Assembly: GCA_025992855.1 (NCBI GenBank)
Contig: DAJPGB010000001.1
Coordinates: 1,550,001 to 1,614,000 of the forward strand
Length of the DNA: 64,000 bases
Direction of reading: 5' to 3'
DNA from: Coriobacteriaceae bacterium
GTDB taxonomy: Bacteria > Actinomycetota > Coriobacteriia > Coriobacteriales > Coriobacteriaceae
Of the stretch, positions 1-8,791 are shown piece after piece. A program made the translations under genes and the position numbers. The notes under the pieces were generated by a model. The model was given only the letters and a program-made list of their open reading frames with translations. It searched no databases and was not told the origin of the DNA. Every line of letters starts with the position of its first letter. Position 1 is the stretch's first letter.

Positions 1-1105
1 AGCCGGGTACGACGCCCGCGGAGCCGGCCGTGGGGGCGGCGACGATCACACCCATGGTGGCGGAGCGCTCGAGCACGGCCATCGCTCGGGACACGGCATC
101 GGTCTGAACGGGGCCCATTAGGCTTGTGCTCAAATCGTTGCGGCAGGTGGCATCGACGAGTTTGGCTTCGCCGCCGATAAGCCCGCCGAGCGATTGCTGC
201 GGATTGGCGATGGGGGCCGTGGTCTCTTCGCGCATGACGTCGAGCACGCGGCGCATGGCTGCGATAGCATGGGCCTCGCCGGTCAGACGCGCCTCACGCA
301 TGGCCATAACGGCGCCAATATTCAGGCCGAGCTCGGCGCACGCATCGAGCAGCTGCTCGCCGTCGTCGAAGATCTCTTTGGCCGAGACGCCGGGGGAGAG
401 CGATGAGGCTGAGCCGGGAAGCTCAATAAAGGTCGCGTAGTCGACGTTATCGAGCTTGCGCAGCATGGGGATGACGGTGTCGTCTGGCGCGCCGTCGGTC
501 TCAAAGACGGAGTAGGCCTGGCCGCCCACCTCGGTGCGGTAGGTGCGGCAGAAAGCGATGTTCACGTGGGCATAGGCGAGCAGGTTGGTGAGCGCGGCGA
601 GCACGCCGGGAACGTCGTAGTGCGCCACAAAGAGCGTGGAGTACATGCCCGAGATGTCGACGCCGACGCCGTTGATACGGCTGATGCGCATCTTGCCGCC
701 GCCCAGACTCTCGCCGCGGACCTGCGCCGTGGCGCTCGTGTCGTCGACCATGTCGATGTCGACGGTGTTGGGGTGGATGGAGGCGTCGTCGCCCTTGATG
801 TCAAAGTGATATTCGAGTCCCTGCTCGCGTGCGAGGTCGAAGGCCTGCTTGATGTTCTCGTCGTCGGTATCGAGGCCCAGGATGCCCGCGACGAGCGCGC
901 GGTCGGTGCCGTGGCCGCGGTAGGTGTGGGCGAAGGAGTTCCATAGGCCAAAGGTGACCTTGGTTATGCGGCCCTCGAGCAGACTTGCGGCCACCTGGGC
1001 GCACCGCAGGGCGCCGGCGGTGTGTGATGAGCTGGGGCCGACCATGACGGGGCCCAAGATCTCGAATGCCGAGGTCGTAGCTAGTGTTTGCGGCTTGCCT
1101 GCCAT
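1..1105 (-). CDS. sdaA: L-serine dehydratase, single-chain beta-alpha (partial, C-terminus off window)
   Basis: Iron-sulfur L-serine ammonia-lyase, converting serine to pyruvate and ammonia in the cytoplasm. About 368 codons are visible. The N-terminal beta domain opens with FEILGPVMVGPSSSHTAGAL. An ACT-like segment at about residues 170-230 contains HYDVPGVLAALTNLLAYAHV. The alpha domain begins with the SASSLSPGVSAKEIFDDG region and ends at the window edge in PTAGSAGVVPG. The alpha-chain cluster cysteines would lie mostly beyond the edge. The beta-then-alpha order on one chain is a known fused form of the separate SdaAB and SdaAA subunits. The start is ATG at 1105 behind AAAGGAG seven bases upstream. 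Family call is firm; the missing C-terminus is only a window effect. Confidence 0.9.
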   Translation of the reverse strand, partial: MAGKPQTLATTSAFEILGPVMVGPSSSHTAGALRCAQVAASLLEGRITKVTFGLWNSFAHTYRGHGTDRALVAGILGLDTDDENIKQAFDLAREQGLEYHFDIKGDDASIHPNTVDIDMVDDTSATAQVRGESLGGGKMRISRINGVGVDISGMYSTLFVAHYDVPGVLAALTNLLAYAHVNIAFCRTYRTEVGGQAYSVFETDGAPDDTVIPMLRKLDNVDYATFIELPGSASSLSPGVSAKEIFDDGEQLLDACAELGLNIGAVMAMREARLTGEAHAIAAMRRVLDVMREETTAPIANPQQSLGGLIGGEAKLVDATCRNDLSTSLMGPVQTDAVSRAMAVLERSATMGVIVAAPTAGSAGVVPG

Positions 1106-1124
1106 GGTTGCTCCTTTTCTATCC

Positions 1125-1252
1125 CGTCGTCCCGAGGGACGGGGCATAAGGTCGCCTGCTCGGACAGTCCTGCTCGCACGGAGAGCACATTAAGTGCTCT
1201 CCGGCTCGTGCGGAACTCGCGATCGACCTTATGCCCCGCCCCTCGGGACTTA
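1125..1252. repeat. Intergenic compound palindrome upstream of serine dehydratase
   Basis: The outer arms, GGGGCATAAGGTCG and CGACCTTATGCCCC, flank an inner hairpin (CGGAGAGCAC / GTGCTCTCCG). Further outside, CCCGAGGGAC and CCCCTCGGGA extend the pairing imperfectly. Open frames crossing it on both strands are by-products of the symmetry. It lies between the metK terminator and the serine dehydratase start, so it would sit in the promoter or leader of the latter. Its function is unknown. Confidence 0.7.
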
Positions 1253-1343
1253 GGATACATGGTTGGGGCGGCTGTGCTGCAAAATTCATCGGCTGGTGAC
1301 TTATTCCGCGTCCCGTGTTGGCTCATCTTCGCCACCGGTTGAT

Positions 1344-1381
1344 AAAAAAGAAGTACCGGTTGGGACCGGTACTTCTTTTTT
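1344..1381. terminator. Rho-independent terminator after metK (bidirectional)
   Basis: A 17-bp stem (AAAAAAGAAGTACCGGT and its complement) with a TGGG loop. The ends give T-runs on both strands. It lies just past the metK stop, so on the minus strand it ends metK transcription. Confidence 0.9.
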
Positions 1382-1419
1382 GAGGGCGTTTGTGTTGTTG
1401 CGACCTTAGCGGTTCTTAA

Positions 1420-2700
1420 TTAGAGGCCGCAGGCTGCTTTGAGTTCTTCGACTCGGTCGGTGTTTTCCCAGGTGAAGTCGGCGTCTTCGCGGCCGAAGTG
1501 GCCATAGGCTGCTGTCTTTTCGTAGATCGGGCGACGCAGGTCCAGGTCGCGGATGATTGCGCCCGGACGCAGGTCGAAGGTCTTCTCCACGGCCTCGACG
1601 ATCTTGTTCTCGGCTACATGCGCGGTACCGAAGGTGTCGACCATGATTGAGAGGGGTTTGGAAACGCCGATGGCGTAGGCAAGCTCGACTTCGCAGCGGT
1701 CGGCCAGGCCGGCGGCAACCACGTTCTTGGCTACCCAGCGTGCGGCGTATGCGGCCGAGCGGTCGACCTTGGTGCAGTCCTTGCCGCTAAAGGCGCCGCC
1801 GCCGTGACGGCCGTAGCCGCCGTAGGTATCGACGATAATTTTGCGGCCGGTCAGGCCCGTGTCGCCCATGGGGCCGCCTACAACGAAGCGACCGGTGGGG
1901 TTCACATAGATGTCGGCGTTGTCCCACGGCATGTTCTCGGCGGCCATGACCGGGGTGATGACGTGCTCGATGAGGTCGGCCTTGATCTTGCCCATGTCCT
2001 CGATCTCGGCGGCGTGCTGCGTGGAGATGACGATGGTCGTGACCTCGACGGGCTTGCCTTCCTCATAGCGCACGGTGACCTGGGTCTTGCCATCGGGACG
2101 CAGATAGGCGAGGGTACCGTCGTGGCGCACGGCTGCCAGGCGCTCGGCCAGGCGGCTTGCCAGGTAGTGTGGCATGGGCATGAGGGTCTTGGTCTCGTTG
2201 GAGGCATAACCGAACATCATGCCCTGGTCGCCGGCACCGATCAGGTCGATCGGGTCGGTGGTAGCGCCGGTCTGGGTCTCGAAGGACTCGTCGACGCCCT
2301 GGGCGATATCGGGCGACTGCTCGTGGATGAGGCTCATAACGCCGCAGGTGTCGCAGTCAAAACCGAACTTGGCACGGTTGTAGCCAATGCGGCGGATAAC
2401 GCCGCGGGCGATTTCCTGTACGTCGACGTAGGCCTGGGTGCGAATCTCGCCGGCGACGATGACGGTGCCGGTGGTCACGAGGGTCTCGCAGGCGCAGCGG
2501 ACGTTCTCCACGTTGGCCGGCACGCCGTTGGGGGCGATGTAGCCCTGCTCCTGCAGCTCTATTTCTTTGGCGAGAATTGCGTCGAGGACGGCGTCGCTGA
2601 TCTGGTCAGCGATCTTATCGGGATGACCTTCGGTCACCGACTCCGACGTAAAAACAAAGGACCCGTGTTGGGGTGGGATGGAACGAAGTTCTTCTGACAT
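1420..2700 (-). CDS. metK: S-adenosylmethionine synthetase
   Basis: Methionine adenosyltransferase, 426 aa, making SAM from methionine and ATP. The family signatures are present: ESVTEGHPDKIADQISDAVL near the N-terminus, GAGDQGMMFGYA in the middle, and GGGAFSGKDCTKVDRSAAYA near residue 295. The length is slightly above the usual 385-400 aa, with a short extension between ILAKEIELQEQGY and VRCACETLV. The start is ATG at 2700 with GAAAGGAC seven bases upstream. It is divergent from gltX across a 277-bp gap that contains a 32-bp perfect inverted repeat, and has its own terminator. The leader has a short CCCGGCG/CGCCGGG pair; I see no known SAM riboswitch. Confidence 0.98.
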   Translation of the reverse strand: MSEELRSIPPQHGSFVFTSESVTEGHPDKIADQISDAVLDAILAKEIELQEQGYIAPNGVPANVENVRCACETLVTTGTVIVAGEIRTQAYVDVQEIARGVIRRIGYNRAKFGFDCDTCGVMSLIHEQSPDIAQGVDESFETQTGATTDPIDLIGAGDQGMMFGYASNETKTLMPMPHYLASRLAERLAAVRHDGTLAYLRPDGKTQVTVRYEEGKPVEVTTIVISTQHAAEIEDMGKIKADLIEHVITPVMAAENMPWDNADIYVNPTGRFVVGGPMGDTGLTGRKIIVDTYGGYGRHGGGAFSGKDCTKVDRSAAYAARWVAKNVVAAGLADRCEVELAYAIGVSKPLSIMVDTFGTAHVAENKIVEAVEKTFDLRPGAIIRDLDLRRPIYEKTAAYGHFGREDADFTWENTDRVEELKAACGL

Positions 2701-2810
2701 GATTGTCCTTTCAATAACGTGTCCCGGCGACCGTTACCATTCCGCCGGGCTCTCTATGCAAGGGCACATCATAGCGCGTAAATCAAACATTCACACCCTT
2801 TCCGCACCTT

Positions 2811-2892
2811 CTCATTGGGGACAGACTTAAATGATCAGTCTTAAACTAAGAACGTTCCCAAAGACTGATCATTTAAGTCTGTCCCCAATGAG
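2811..2892. repeat. 32-bp perfect inverted repeat in the metK-gltX divergent promoter region
   Basis: The arms at 2811-2842 and 2861-2892 are exact reverse complements, beginning CTCATTGGGGACAGACTTAA, with an 18-base spacer. The GGGGACAG...CTGTCCCC ends resemble REP-type palindromes mobilised by RAYT transposases; this is recalled, not searched. It would form a strong hairpin on either strand. Confidence 0.85.
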
Positions 2893-2977
2893 TAGGTCGG
2901 TGCCCTTTGTGCGGAGGTTGCTTTGATGCTTTATACTGGTGCGGTTAGACATCCATCCTGCAATCGAGGAGATTTCC

Positions 2978-4453
2978 ATGGCATCAGACGTTCGCGTCCG
3001 CTTTGCACCCTCACCGACGGGCAAGCTGCACATCGGCGGCGCCCGCACCGCTATCTATAACTGGGCTTTCGCCCGCTCAAACGGCGGCACGTTCATCCTG
3101 CGTATCGACGACACCGACCCCACCCGCTCCACCGACGAGAACACGCAGATCATTCTGCGCGCCATGCGTTGGCTGGGCCTGGACTGGGACGAGGGCCCCG
3201 AGGTGGGCGGCGACTTTGGCCCCTACGCGCAGACCGAGCGCCTGGACCTGTACAAGCAGGCCGCCCAGAAGCTCTGGGACGAGGGTAAGGCCTATCCGTG
3301 CTTCTGCACCAAGGAGCAGCTCGACGCCGACCGCAAGGCCGCGCAGGAGCGCAAGGACCCCTTCCAGGGCTATCAGCGCCGCTGCCGCGATCTTGATCCC
3401 GAGGAGGCCCGCCGCCGCATCGAGGCTGGCGAGTCCTACGTCCTGCGCATCAAGGTGCCCGAGGACCGCGGCGACGTCGTCATCCACGACGCCGTCCACG
3501 GCGAGGTGACCTTCGATGCCAAGGAGCTCGACGACTTTGTCATCTTCCGCTCCGACGGCACACCCACGTACAACTTCGCGACCGTCGTCGACGACGCCAT
3601 GATGAAGATCACCCACGTCATCCGAGGCGACGACCACCTGTCCAATACTCCGCGCCAGGTCATGGTGTACGAGGCCCTCGGCGCGCCCGTGCCCACGTTC
3701 GCCCACATCTCCATGATCCTGGGTGCCGACGGCAAGAAGCTCTCCAAGCGCCACGGCGCCACCTCGGTGGAGGAGTACCGCGACGCCGGCTACCTGTCCG
3801 ACGCCTTCGTCAACTACTTGGCGCTGCTCGGCTGGTCCCTCGACGGCGAGACCACGATCATCCCGCGCGACGTCCTGGCCAGCAAGTTCTCGCTCGACCG
3901 CATCTCCAAGAATCCGGCGACCTTCGACCCCAAGAAGCTCGACTGGGTCAATGCCGAGTACATCAACGGCATGTCCGATGCTCAGTTTGCCGACGAGATC
4001 ATGGTCCCCGAGCTGCATGAGGCGGGTCTCATCGAGGGTAATGTCGAGTACGGCGAGGATTGGATCGACGCGCTTGCCGCCATTGTCAAGCCGCGCACCA
4101 AGATGCCGGCCGACGCCGTGACCGTCGCCGCTCCCATCTTCGCTACGGCCGAGACGCTCGAGTATGACGAGAAATCCGTCAACAAGGGCCTGGCCAAGGA
4201 GGGCATGGGTGCCATTCTTGATGCCGCCAAGGCCGCGCTCGAGGGTGTGAACGAGTGGACGGCTGCCAACATCGACGCCGCGCTTGAGCCGCTGCCTGAG
4301 CAGATGGACCTCAAGAAGCGCGTGGTGTTCCAGGCCGTGCGCGTCGCCGTCTGCGGCAACATGGTGAGCCCTCCGCTGGGCGAGACCATGGCGCTCGTCG
4401 GTCGCGACGACTGCCTGGCGCGCATCGACCGCGCCCGCACGATGGCGCTGTAA
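2978..4453 (+). CDS. gltX: Glutamyl-tRNA synthetase
   Basis: Class I aminoacyl-tRNA synthetase charging tRNA-Glu, 491 aa. The HIGH-like motif appears as RFAPSPTGKLHIGGARTA at residues 6-23. The KMSKS-like motif appears as DGKKLSKRHGA near residue 250. The anticodon-binding C-terminal half follows at normal length. I place the start at ATG 2978, because GAGGAG lies just upstream at 2966-2971. The frame is open for 13 codons before this, but that region has no binding site. The TATACT at 2932-2937 could be its -10 box. A terminator-like hairpin follows the stop. Discrimination between GluRS and GlnRS rests on overall resemblance. Confidence 0.97.
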   Translation: MASDVRVRFAPSPTGKLHIGGARTAIYNWAFARSNGGTFILRIDDTDPTRSTDENTQIILRAMRWLGLDWDEGPEVGGDFGPYAQTERLDLYKQAAQKLWDEGKAYPCFCTKEQLDADRKAAQERKDPFQGYQRRCRDLDPEEARRRIEAGESYVLRIKVPEDRGDVVIHDAVHGEVTFDAKELDDFVIFRSDGTPTYNFATVVDDAMMKITHVIRGDDHLSNTPRQVMVYEALGAPVPTFAHISMILGADGKKLSKRHGATSVEEYRDAGYLSDAFVNYLALLGWSLDGETTIIPRDVLASKFSLDRISKNPATFDPKKLDWVNAEYINGMSDAQFADEIMVPELHEAGLIEGNVEYGEDWIDALAAIVKPRTKMPADAVTVAAPIFATAETLEYDEKSVNKGLAKEGMGAILDAAKAALEGVNEWTAANIDAALEPLPEQMDLKKRVVFQAVRVAVCGNMVSPPLGETMALVGRDDCLARIDRARTMAL

Positions 4454-4476
4454 TCGCTGCGCAAACGTATGTATCC

Positions 4477-4510
4477 GAGCCCCGCTCACCATGAGTGGGG
4501 CTCTTGTTTC
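4477..4510 (+). terminator. Terminator between gltX and priA
   Basis: A 10-bp stem (GAGCCCCGCT with AGTGGGGCTC, one G-T pair), a 7-base loop and then TTGTTTC. It covers an in-frame ATG at 4495, which argues against priA starting there. Confidence 0.75.
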
Positions 4511-4542
4511 TGTTGACGTATGGGATGGGAGGTATAGGGGCC

Positions 4543-6996
4543 ATGGCCGAGCAACTGTCGCTGTTTGGTTCGCCGGAACCGGAGGAGGCTCCGAAGTCCG
4601 CGGCTCCTGCCGCCGCCCCGGCGCAGCCCGAGCCCGTACCCGAACCCGTCGTCGCCTATGCGAGCGTAGTCCTCGACATCCCGACGCGTGCGCTGTCCGA
4701 GCCGTTTGCTTACGGCATTCCCCGGTCCCTTGCTAACGAGGCGCAGATCGGATCCACGGTCCTGGTTAACTTTGGCAACCGTGCGGCCGCGGGCTATATC
4801 GTCGACATCGCGCCTGAGCTGGGCGACCTACAGGGCAACAACGCCCTCGACCCCGCGCGCATTAAAGCCATCGAGGCTATCCTCAGCAAACCGCTCTTTA
4901 CCGCCGAGGCTGCCCGTATCGCACGCTGGATGAGCCGCGAGTATGTCGCGACACTTTCCGAGTGCCTGCGCCTTTTCTTGCCACCGGGTGGAAGTCCGCG
5001 TGTGGTCAAGGGCGAAGATGGCGTGTGGACGGTTGAACGTCCCGCCGTCAAGCCTATCCAAAACCGCTGGGTCATGCTCACGCCCGAGGGATTTGACTAT
5101 ACGCCGCCCAAGACCGCCGTTCGCCAGCGTCAGCTCATCGAGGCGCTCCAGTGCGGACCGGTCACGACGCGCGACCTCAACCTTCTCTATAACAGCATGT
5201 CGGCGACTATCAAGGCGCTCGAAAAGCGCGGCGTCGTGGTGGTGGAGGAGCGCCGTGCGTGGCGTGGCTGCAGCGAGCAGACCACGCTGTCCTCGGCAAG
5301 CGGCAAGGCGCCGGTCGCACTTACCAACGGCCAGCAGCAGGCACTCGCGCAGATTGAGCGCGCTCGCCTGGATGCGCACGGCGACGTGGTGCTCGTGGAC
5401 GGTGTTACGGGCTCCGGCAAAACTGAGGTCTACCTCTCAGCTATCGAGCGCGTGCTGGCTGCCGGCCGTTCGGCCTGCGTGCTGGTGCCCGAGATTTCGC
5501 TGACGGCCCAGACCGTCGGCCGCTTCCGCTCGCGCTTTGGCGAGACGGTCGCTGTGTTCCATTCGCGCCTTTCGGCCGGCGAGCGCCTGGACCAGTGGGA
5601 TATGGTATCCAGCGGTGCGGCCCGCGTGGTCGTCGGCGCCCGTTCAGCGCTCTTTTGCCCGCTCAGCGACTTGGGCCTTATCATCATCGACGAGGAGCAC
5701 GAGACCAGTTACAAGCAAGGCTCCAGCCCGCGCTACCATGCTCGCGAGGTGGCTGCCGAGATGGCTCGCCGCTATCGCTGCCCGCTTGTGTTGGGCTCGG
5801 CCACGCCTTCTGCCGAGGCCCTCGACCGCTGCCGCCGTGGCACGTACAACGGTGTTACCTGGACGCGTGTGGAGATGCCCGAGCGCCCGGGACACGCCGT
5901 GCTGCCCACGGTCCGCATTGCCGACCTGCGCCGCGAGTTCTCGCACGGCAGTCGTTCCATGTTCTCAAAACCGCTGATGGAGGGCCTGGAGCGTGTGGTC
6001 GAGCGCCGCGAGAAGGCCGTGCTGCTGCATAACCGCCGTGGCTTTGCGCCGTTTCTGATGTGCCGCGAATGCGGCTGCGTGCCCACCTGCAACCACTGCT
6101 CCACCGCGCTTACGTATCACGAGCGCACACACACGCTGCAATGTCACACATGCGGATCCTCCTGGCGCGTGCAGCCGTATCCCGCGCCCACGAGTCGTTG
6201 CCCCAAATGTGGTAGTCGCTACCTTGCAAAAATGGGTCTGGGCACGCAGCAGATCGAGGACGCACTGCACCAGATGCTGCCCGAGGACGTCGCCATCATC
6301 CGCATGGATGCCGATTCCACGCGCGGCAAGGATGCGCACAAAAAGCTGCTCGAGCAGTTCGATGCCGCCGATTGCGCGGTGCTGCTGGGCACCCAGATGA
6401 TTGCCAAGGGCCTCGACTTTCCCGAGGTCACGCTTGTGGGCGTGGTCAATGCAGACTTTGCGTTAAAGCTGCCCGATTTTAGAGCAGGGGAGCGCGCCTA
6501 CGATCTGCTGGAGCAGGTCGCGGGCCGTGCCGGTCGCGGCGATCGTCCCGGCGAGGTCATCATCCAGACCTACCTGCCCGAGGATCCGGTCATTCGTGCC
6601 GTCGCTGAGCACGACCGTTCGATCTTTACCGACTACGATCTGGACCAGCGCCGCGACGCGCTGTACCCGCCGTTTGTTCGCCTGGTCAACATCTTGGTGT
6701 GGTCGGCGAATCGAGACGATGCGCAGGACTACATCGGACGCATTGCGAAGCTCCTCAAGCGCCGCTGGCATGCCCCCGCGCCCGACTTTTTGCGGGCGGG
6801 GAGCGCCGTGCCCCAGGTACTGGGCCCGGCTTCGTGTGTAATCGAGAGAGCCAAGGACCGTTACCGCTTCCATCTGCTTGTGAAGTCGCCCGTGGGGTAC
6901 CATGTCTCTGATGATATCGACGCCTGCCTCAAAGAGGTGGGCTCCGTGCGCGGCGTGAGCGTGAGCGTTGACGTCGACGCCTATGATTTGATGTAA
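4543..6996 (+). CDS. priA: Primosomal protein N' (replication restart helicase PriA)
   Basis: Superfamily 2 DNA helicase that reloads the replisome at stalled forks, 817 aa. The N-terminal DNA-binding region starts around residue 30 (VVLDIPTRALSEPFAYGIP). Walker A is DGVTGSGKTEVYL and the DEAH-type box is IIIDEEHETSYKQ. The zinc-binding insert has paired cysteines in CRECGCVPTCNHC and CHTCG...CPKCGSRY. The helicase C-domain carries LLGTQMIAKGLDFPEVTLV and QVAGRAGRGDRPGEV. The start is ATG 4543 behind GGGAGG at 4527-4532. The upstream in-frame ATG at 4495 lies in the gltX terminator. The def gene follows after 18 bases, so the two are probably co-transcribed. Confidence 0.97.
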   Translation: MAEQLSLFGSPEPEEAPKSAAPAAAPAQPEPVPEPVVAYASVVLDIPTRALSEPFAYGIPRSLANEAQIGSTVLVNFGNRAAAGYIVDIAPELGDLQGNNALDPARIKAIEAILSKPLFTAEAARIARWMSREYVATLSECLRLFLPPGGSPRVVKGEDGVWTVERPAVKPIQNRWVMLTPEGFDYTPPKTAVRQRQLIEALQCGPVTTRDLNLLYNSMSATIKALEKRGVVVVEERRAWRGCSEQTTLSSASGKAPVALTNGQQQALAQIERARLDAHGDVVLVDGVTGSGKTEVYLSAIERVLAAGRSACVLVPEISLTAQTVGRFRSRFGETVAVFHSRLSAGERLDQWDMVSSGAARVVVGARSALFCPLSDLGLIIIDEEHETSYKQGSSPRYHAREVAAEMARRYRCPLVLGSATPSAEALDRCRRGTYNGVTWTRVEMPERPGHAVLPTVRIADLRREFSHGSRSMFSKPLMEGLERVVERREKAVLLHNRRGFAPFLMCRECGCVPTCNHCSTALTYHERTHTLQCHTCGSSWRVQPYPAPTSRCPKCGSRYLAKMGLGTQQIEDALHQMLPEDVAIIRMDADSTRGKDAHKKLLEQFDAADCAVLLGTQMIAKGLDFPEVTLVGVVNADFALKLPDFRAGERAYDLLEQVAGRAGRGDRPGEVIIQTYLPEDPVIRAVAEHDRSIFTDYDLDQRRDALYPPFVRLVNILVWSANRDDAQDYIGRIAKLLKRRWHAPAPDFLRAGSAVPQVLGPASCVIERAKDRYRFHLLVKSPVGYHVSDDIDACLKEVGSVRGVSVSVDVDAYDLM

Positions 6997-7014
6997 CAAC
7001 CCGAAAGGATGGCC

Positions 7015-7551
7015 ATGGAAGCCAACGGAATCGTACTGTCGCCCGACCCTCGTCTGCGCCAGGAGTGCGCCGTCATCGAAGAGATCACTCCGACGATCGA
7101 GGCGCTTGCCGAGAAGATGAAGAAGATGATGTTCGACAACGGCGGTTGCGGCCTGGCCGCCCCGCAGATCGGTGAGCTCATTCAGCTCGTCACCATCGAT
7201 TGCGACTACAGCGACAAGAACGACTACGACCCGTACGTGCTCATCAACCCCGTCATTGTTGAGCAGAGCGACCATCTCGTTCCGTTTAGCGAGGGCTGCC
7301 TGTCCATCCCTGGCATTAGCTGCGAGATCGAGCGTCCCGATCATGTCGTCGTCGAGGCGTATGACCTGGACGCCAACCTGATTCGCTATGAGGCCTCGGG
7401 CGACCTGTTCTGCGTGTGCCTGCAGCACGAGATCGATCACCTGCACGGCAACACCATGTTTGAGCGACTGAAGCCGATGCAGAGGATCAAGGCAGTCAAG
7501 GAGTACCAGGACGCCCTGGCCCGCGGCGCTCGACCGGGCGAGACCGAATAG
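7015..7551 (+). CDS. def: Peptide deformylase
   Basis: Metalloenzyme removing the N-formyl group from nascent proteins, 178 aa. All three motifs are visible: GCGLAAPQIG, EGCLSIPG (metal-binding Cys) and QHEIDHLHG (two metal His and catalytic Glu). I choose ATG 7015 over ATG 7009, because AAAGG at 7004-7008 abuts the first and is six bases from the second. The fmt gene, which acts at the other end of the formyl cycle, follows after a 319-bp gap containing a large palindrome. Confidence 0.96.
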   Translation: MEANGIVLSPDPRLRQECAVIEEITPTIEALAEKMKKMMFDNGGCGLAAPQIGELIQLVTIDCDYSDKNDYDPYVLINPVIVEQSDHLVPFSEGCLSIPGISCEIERPDHVVVEAYDLDANLIRYEASGDLFCVCLQHEIDHLHGNTMFERLKPMQRIKAVKEYQDALARGARPGETE

Positions 7552-7559
7552 GTTTTGCC

Positions 7560-7655
7560 GTCCCTGGGGCGCCCGCCTATATCATCCCGTGCTCAAACAT
7601 TCTCGCTGCGCTGCGAAACTGCGCGCGGGATGATATAGGCGGGCGCCCCAGGGAC
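7560..7655. repeat. 30-bp perfect inverted repeat between def and fmt
   Basis: The arms 7560-7589 and 7626-7655 are exact complements, beginning GTCCCTGGGGCGCCCGCC, around a 36-base spacer that is itself partly self-complementary (CGCTGCGCTGCG). There is no T-run, so it is not a standard terminator. Confidence 0.85.
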
Positions 7656-7870
7656 TACGTTGACGCTCTTATTCTCGCCCGGGTGCCGGCGGGCCAGGGA
7701 GGGGCGTCTTCGCTGATAATTGCTTTGTTGAGAGGGCTGCTTTTGATGCGGTCCTCTCTTTGTTTTTGGGTATATTTGAACGTGTTGAATTGATCTGGCG
7801 TCTTGGTTGGGACTTGGCCTGGCGCTGTTATTTGTAGCCTTCTTGGCTCTGGGTTTGAGGGGTTTGTTTT
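7656..7870. other. Gene-free stretch upstream of fmt
   Basis: About 215 bases without a convincing gene. The plus strand becomes rich in T and G, a bias that continues into fmt. No clear promoter was found. Confidence 0.5.
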
Positions 7871-8791
7871 ATGCGTATTGTGTTTATGGGTACGCCGGAT
7901 TTTGCTGTGCCTTCGTTGACTTCGCTTGTTGCGGCTGGGAATGAGATCGCGCTTATTATTACTCGTCCTGATGCTGTTCGTGGGCGTGGTAAGAAGTTGG
8001 AGCCGTCTCCTGTTAAGGCTAAGGCGCTTGAGCTGGGGTTGCCGGTTGTTGAGGCTAATCGCATGACGCCGGAGGTTGTTGAGGCGCTCCAGGCTGCGCA
8101 GGCTGATATTTTCTGTGTGGCTGCCTATGGCTGTATTTTGCCTGATGAGGTGCTGCATATGGCGCCGCTTGGTATTGTGAATGTTCATGCTTCGCTGTTG
8201 CCTCGCTGGCGTGGTGCTGCTCCAATTCAGCGTGCCATTCTTGCTGGTGATGAGATTGCCGGCGTTTCCATTATGCGTATTGGGCATGGTGTGGATACTG
8301 GCGCTTATTGTGCCCAGGCTTTCACTTCGGTTGCCGGTAAGCATGCCGAGGCGCTCACGATGGAGCTTGGCGAGCTGGGTGGCAAGCTGCTTGCCGATGC
8401 GCTTCCTTCGCTTGCCGACGGCAATGCAGTTTGGACTGAGCAGGATGAGTCGCTTGTTACCCATGCTGCGAAGATTTCCAAGCAGGAGATGCGTCTGGAT
8501 CCGCAGATGATGGCGCTCGATTGCGTGCGCCATGTGTTGGCTTCGTCCGATACGGCGCCTGCTCGTTGCGTTATTGCTGGTAAGACCGTGCGTGTACTCG
8601 ATGCTGTGCCGGCCGACGAGTCGCTCGCAGAGGGCCAGGTGCTTGTCAAGGCCAAGCGCGTTTACCTGGGGCTTTCCGATGGTGCGGTTGAGCTGCTTGA
8701 GGTTAAGCCCGATGGCAAGCGCGCCATGGCTGCTTCTGCCTGGGCTGCTGGTCTGCAGGGTGCCGACCTTACGTGGGGTGCTCTGTCATGA
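7871..8791 (+). CDS. fmt: Methionyl-tRNA formyltransferase
   Basis: Transfers a formyl group from 10-formyl-tetrahydrofolate to initiator Met-tRNA, 306 aa, a typical length. It opens with RIVFMGTPDFAVPSL. The catalytic region NVHASLLPRWRGAAPIQRAI contains the conserved Asn, His and SLLPxxRGxAPI motif. The C-terminal tRNA-binding domain follows. Its stop overlaps the rsmB start by four bases (ATGA), indicating translational coupling. The first 250 codons use many GTT, GCT and GGT codons, unlike the C-ending codons of gltX and priA. Confidence 0.96.
   Translation: MRIVFMGTPDFAVPSLTSLVAAGNEIALIITRPDAVRGRGKKLEPSPVKAKALELGLPVVEANRMTPEVVEALQAAQADIFCVAAYGCILPDEVLHMAPLGIVNVHASLLPRWRGAAPIQRAILAGDEIAGVSIMRIGHGVDTGAYCAQAFTSVAGKHAEALTMELGELGGKLLADALPSLADGNAVWTEQDESLVTHAAKISKQEMRLDPQMMALDCVRHVLASSDTAPARCVIAGKTVRVLDAVPADESLAEGQVLVKAKRVYLGLSDGAVELLEVKPDGKRAMAASAWAAGLQGADLTWGALS

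Noticed and set aside
1081..1342. Overlapping 84-codon frames on both strands
   Set aside because: They arise from the palindromic intergenic repeat; no ribosome site or recognisable protein.
1804..2697. 297-codon plus-strand frame
   Set aside because: Exact antisense of metK, composed of Val/Ala/Gly/Asp typical of the shadow strand of a GC-rich gene.
2700..2790. Possible SAM riboswitch in the metK leader
   Set aside because: Only a short CCCGGCG/CGCCGGG pair is present; none of the S-box or SAM-II/IV core sequences are visible.
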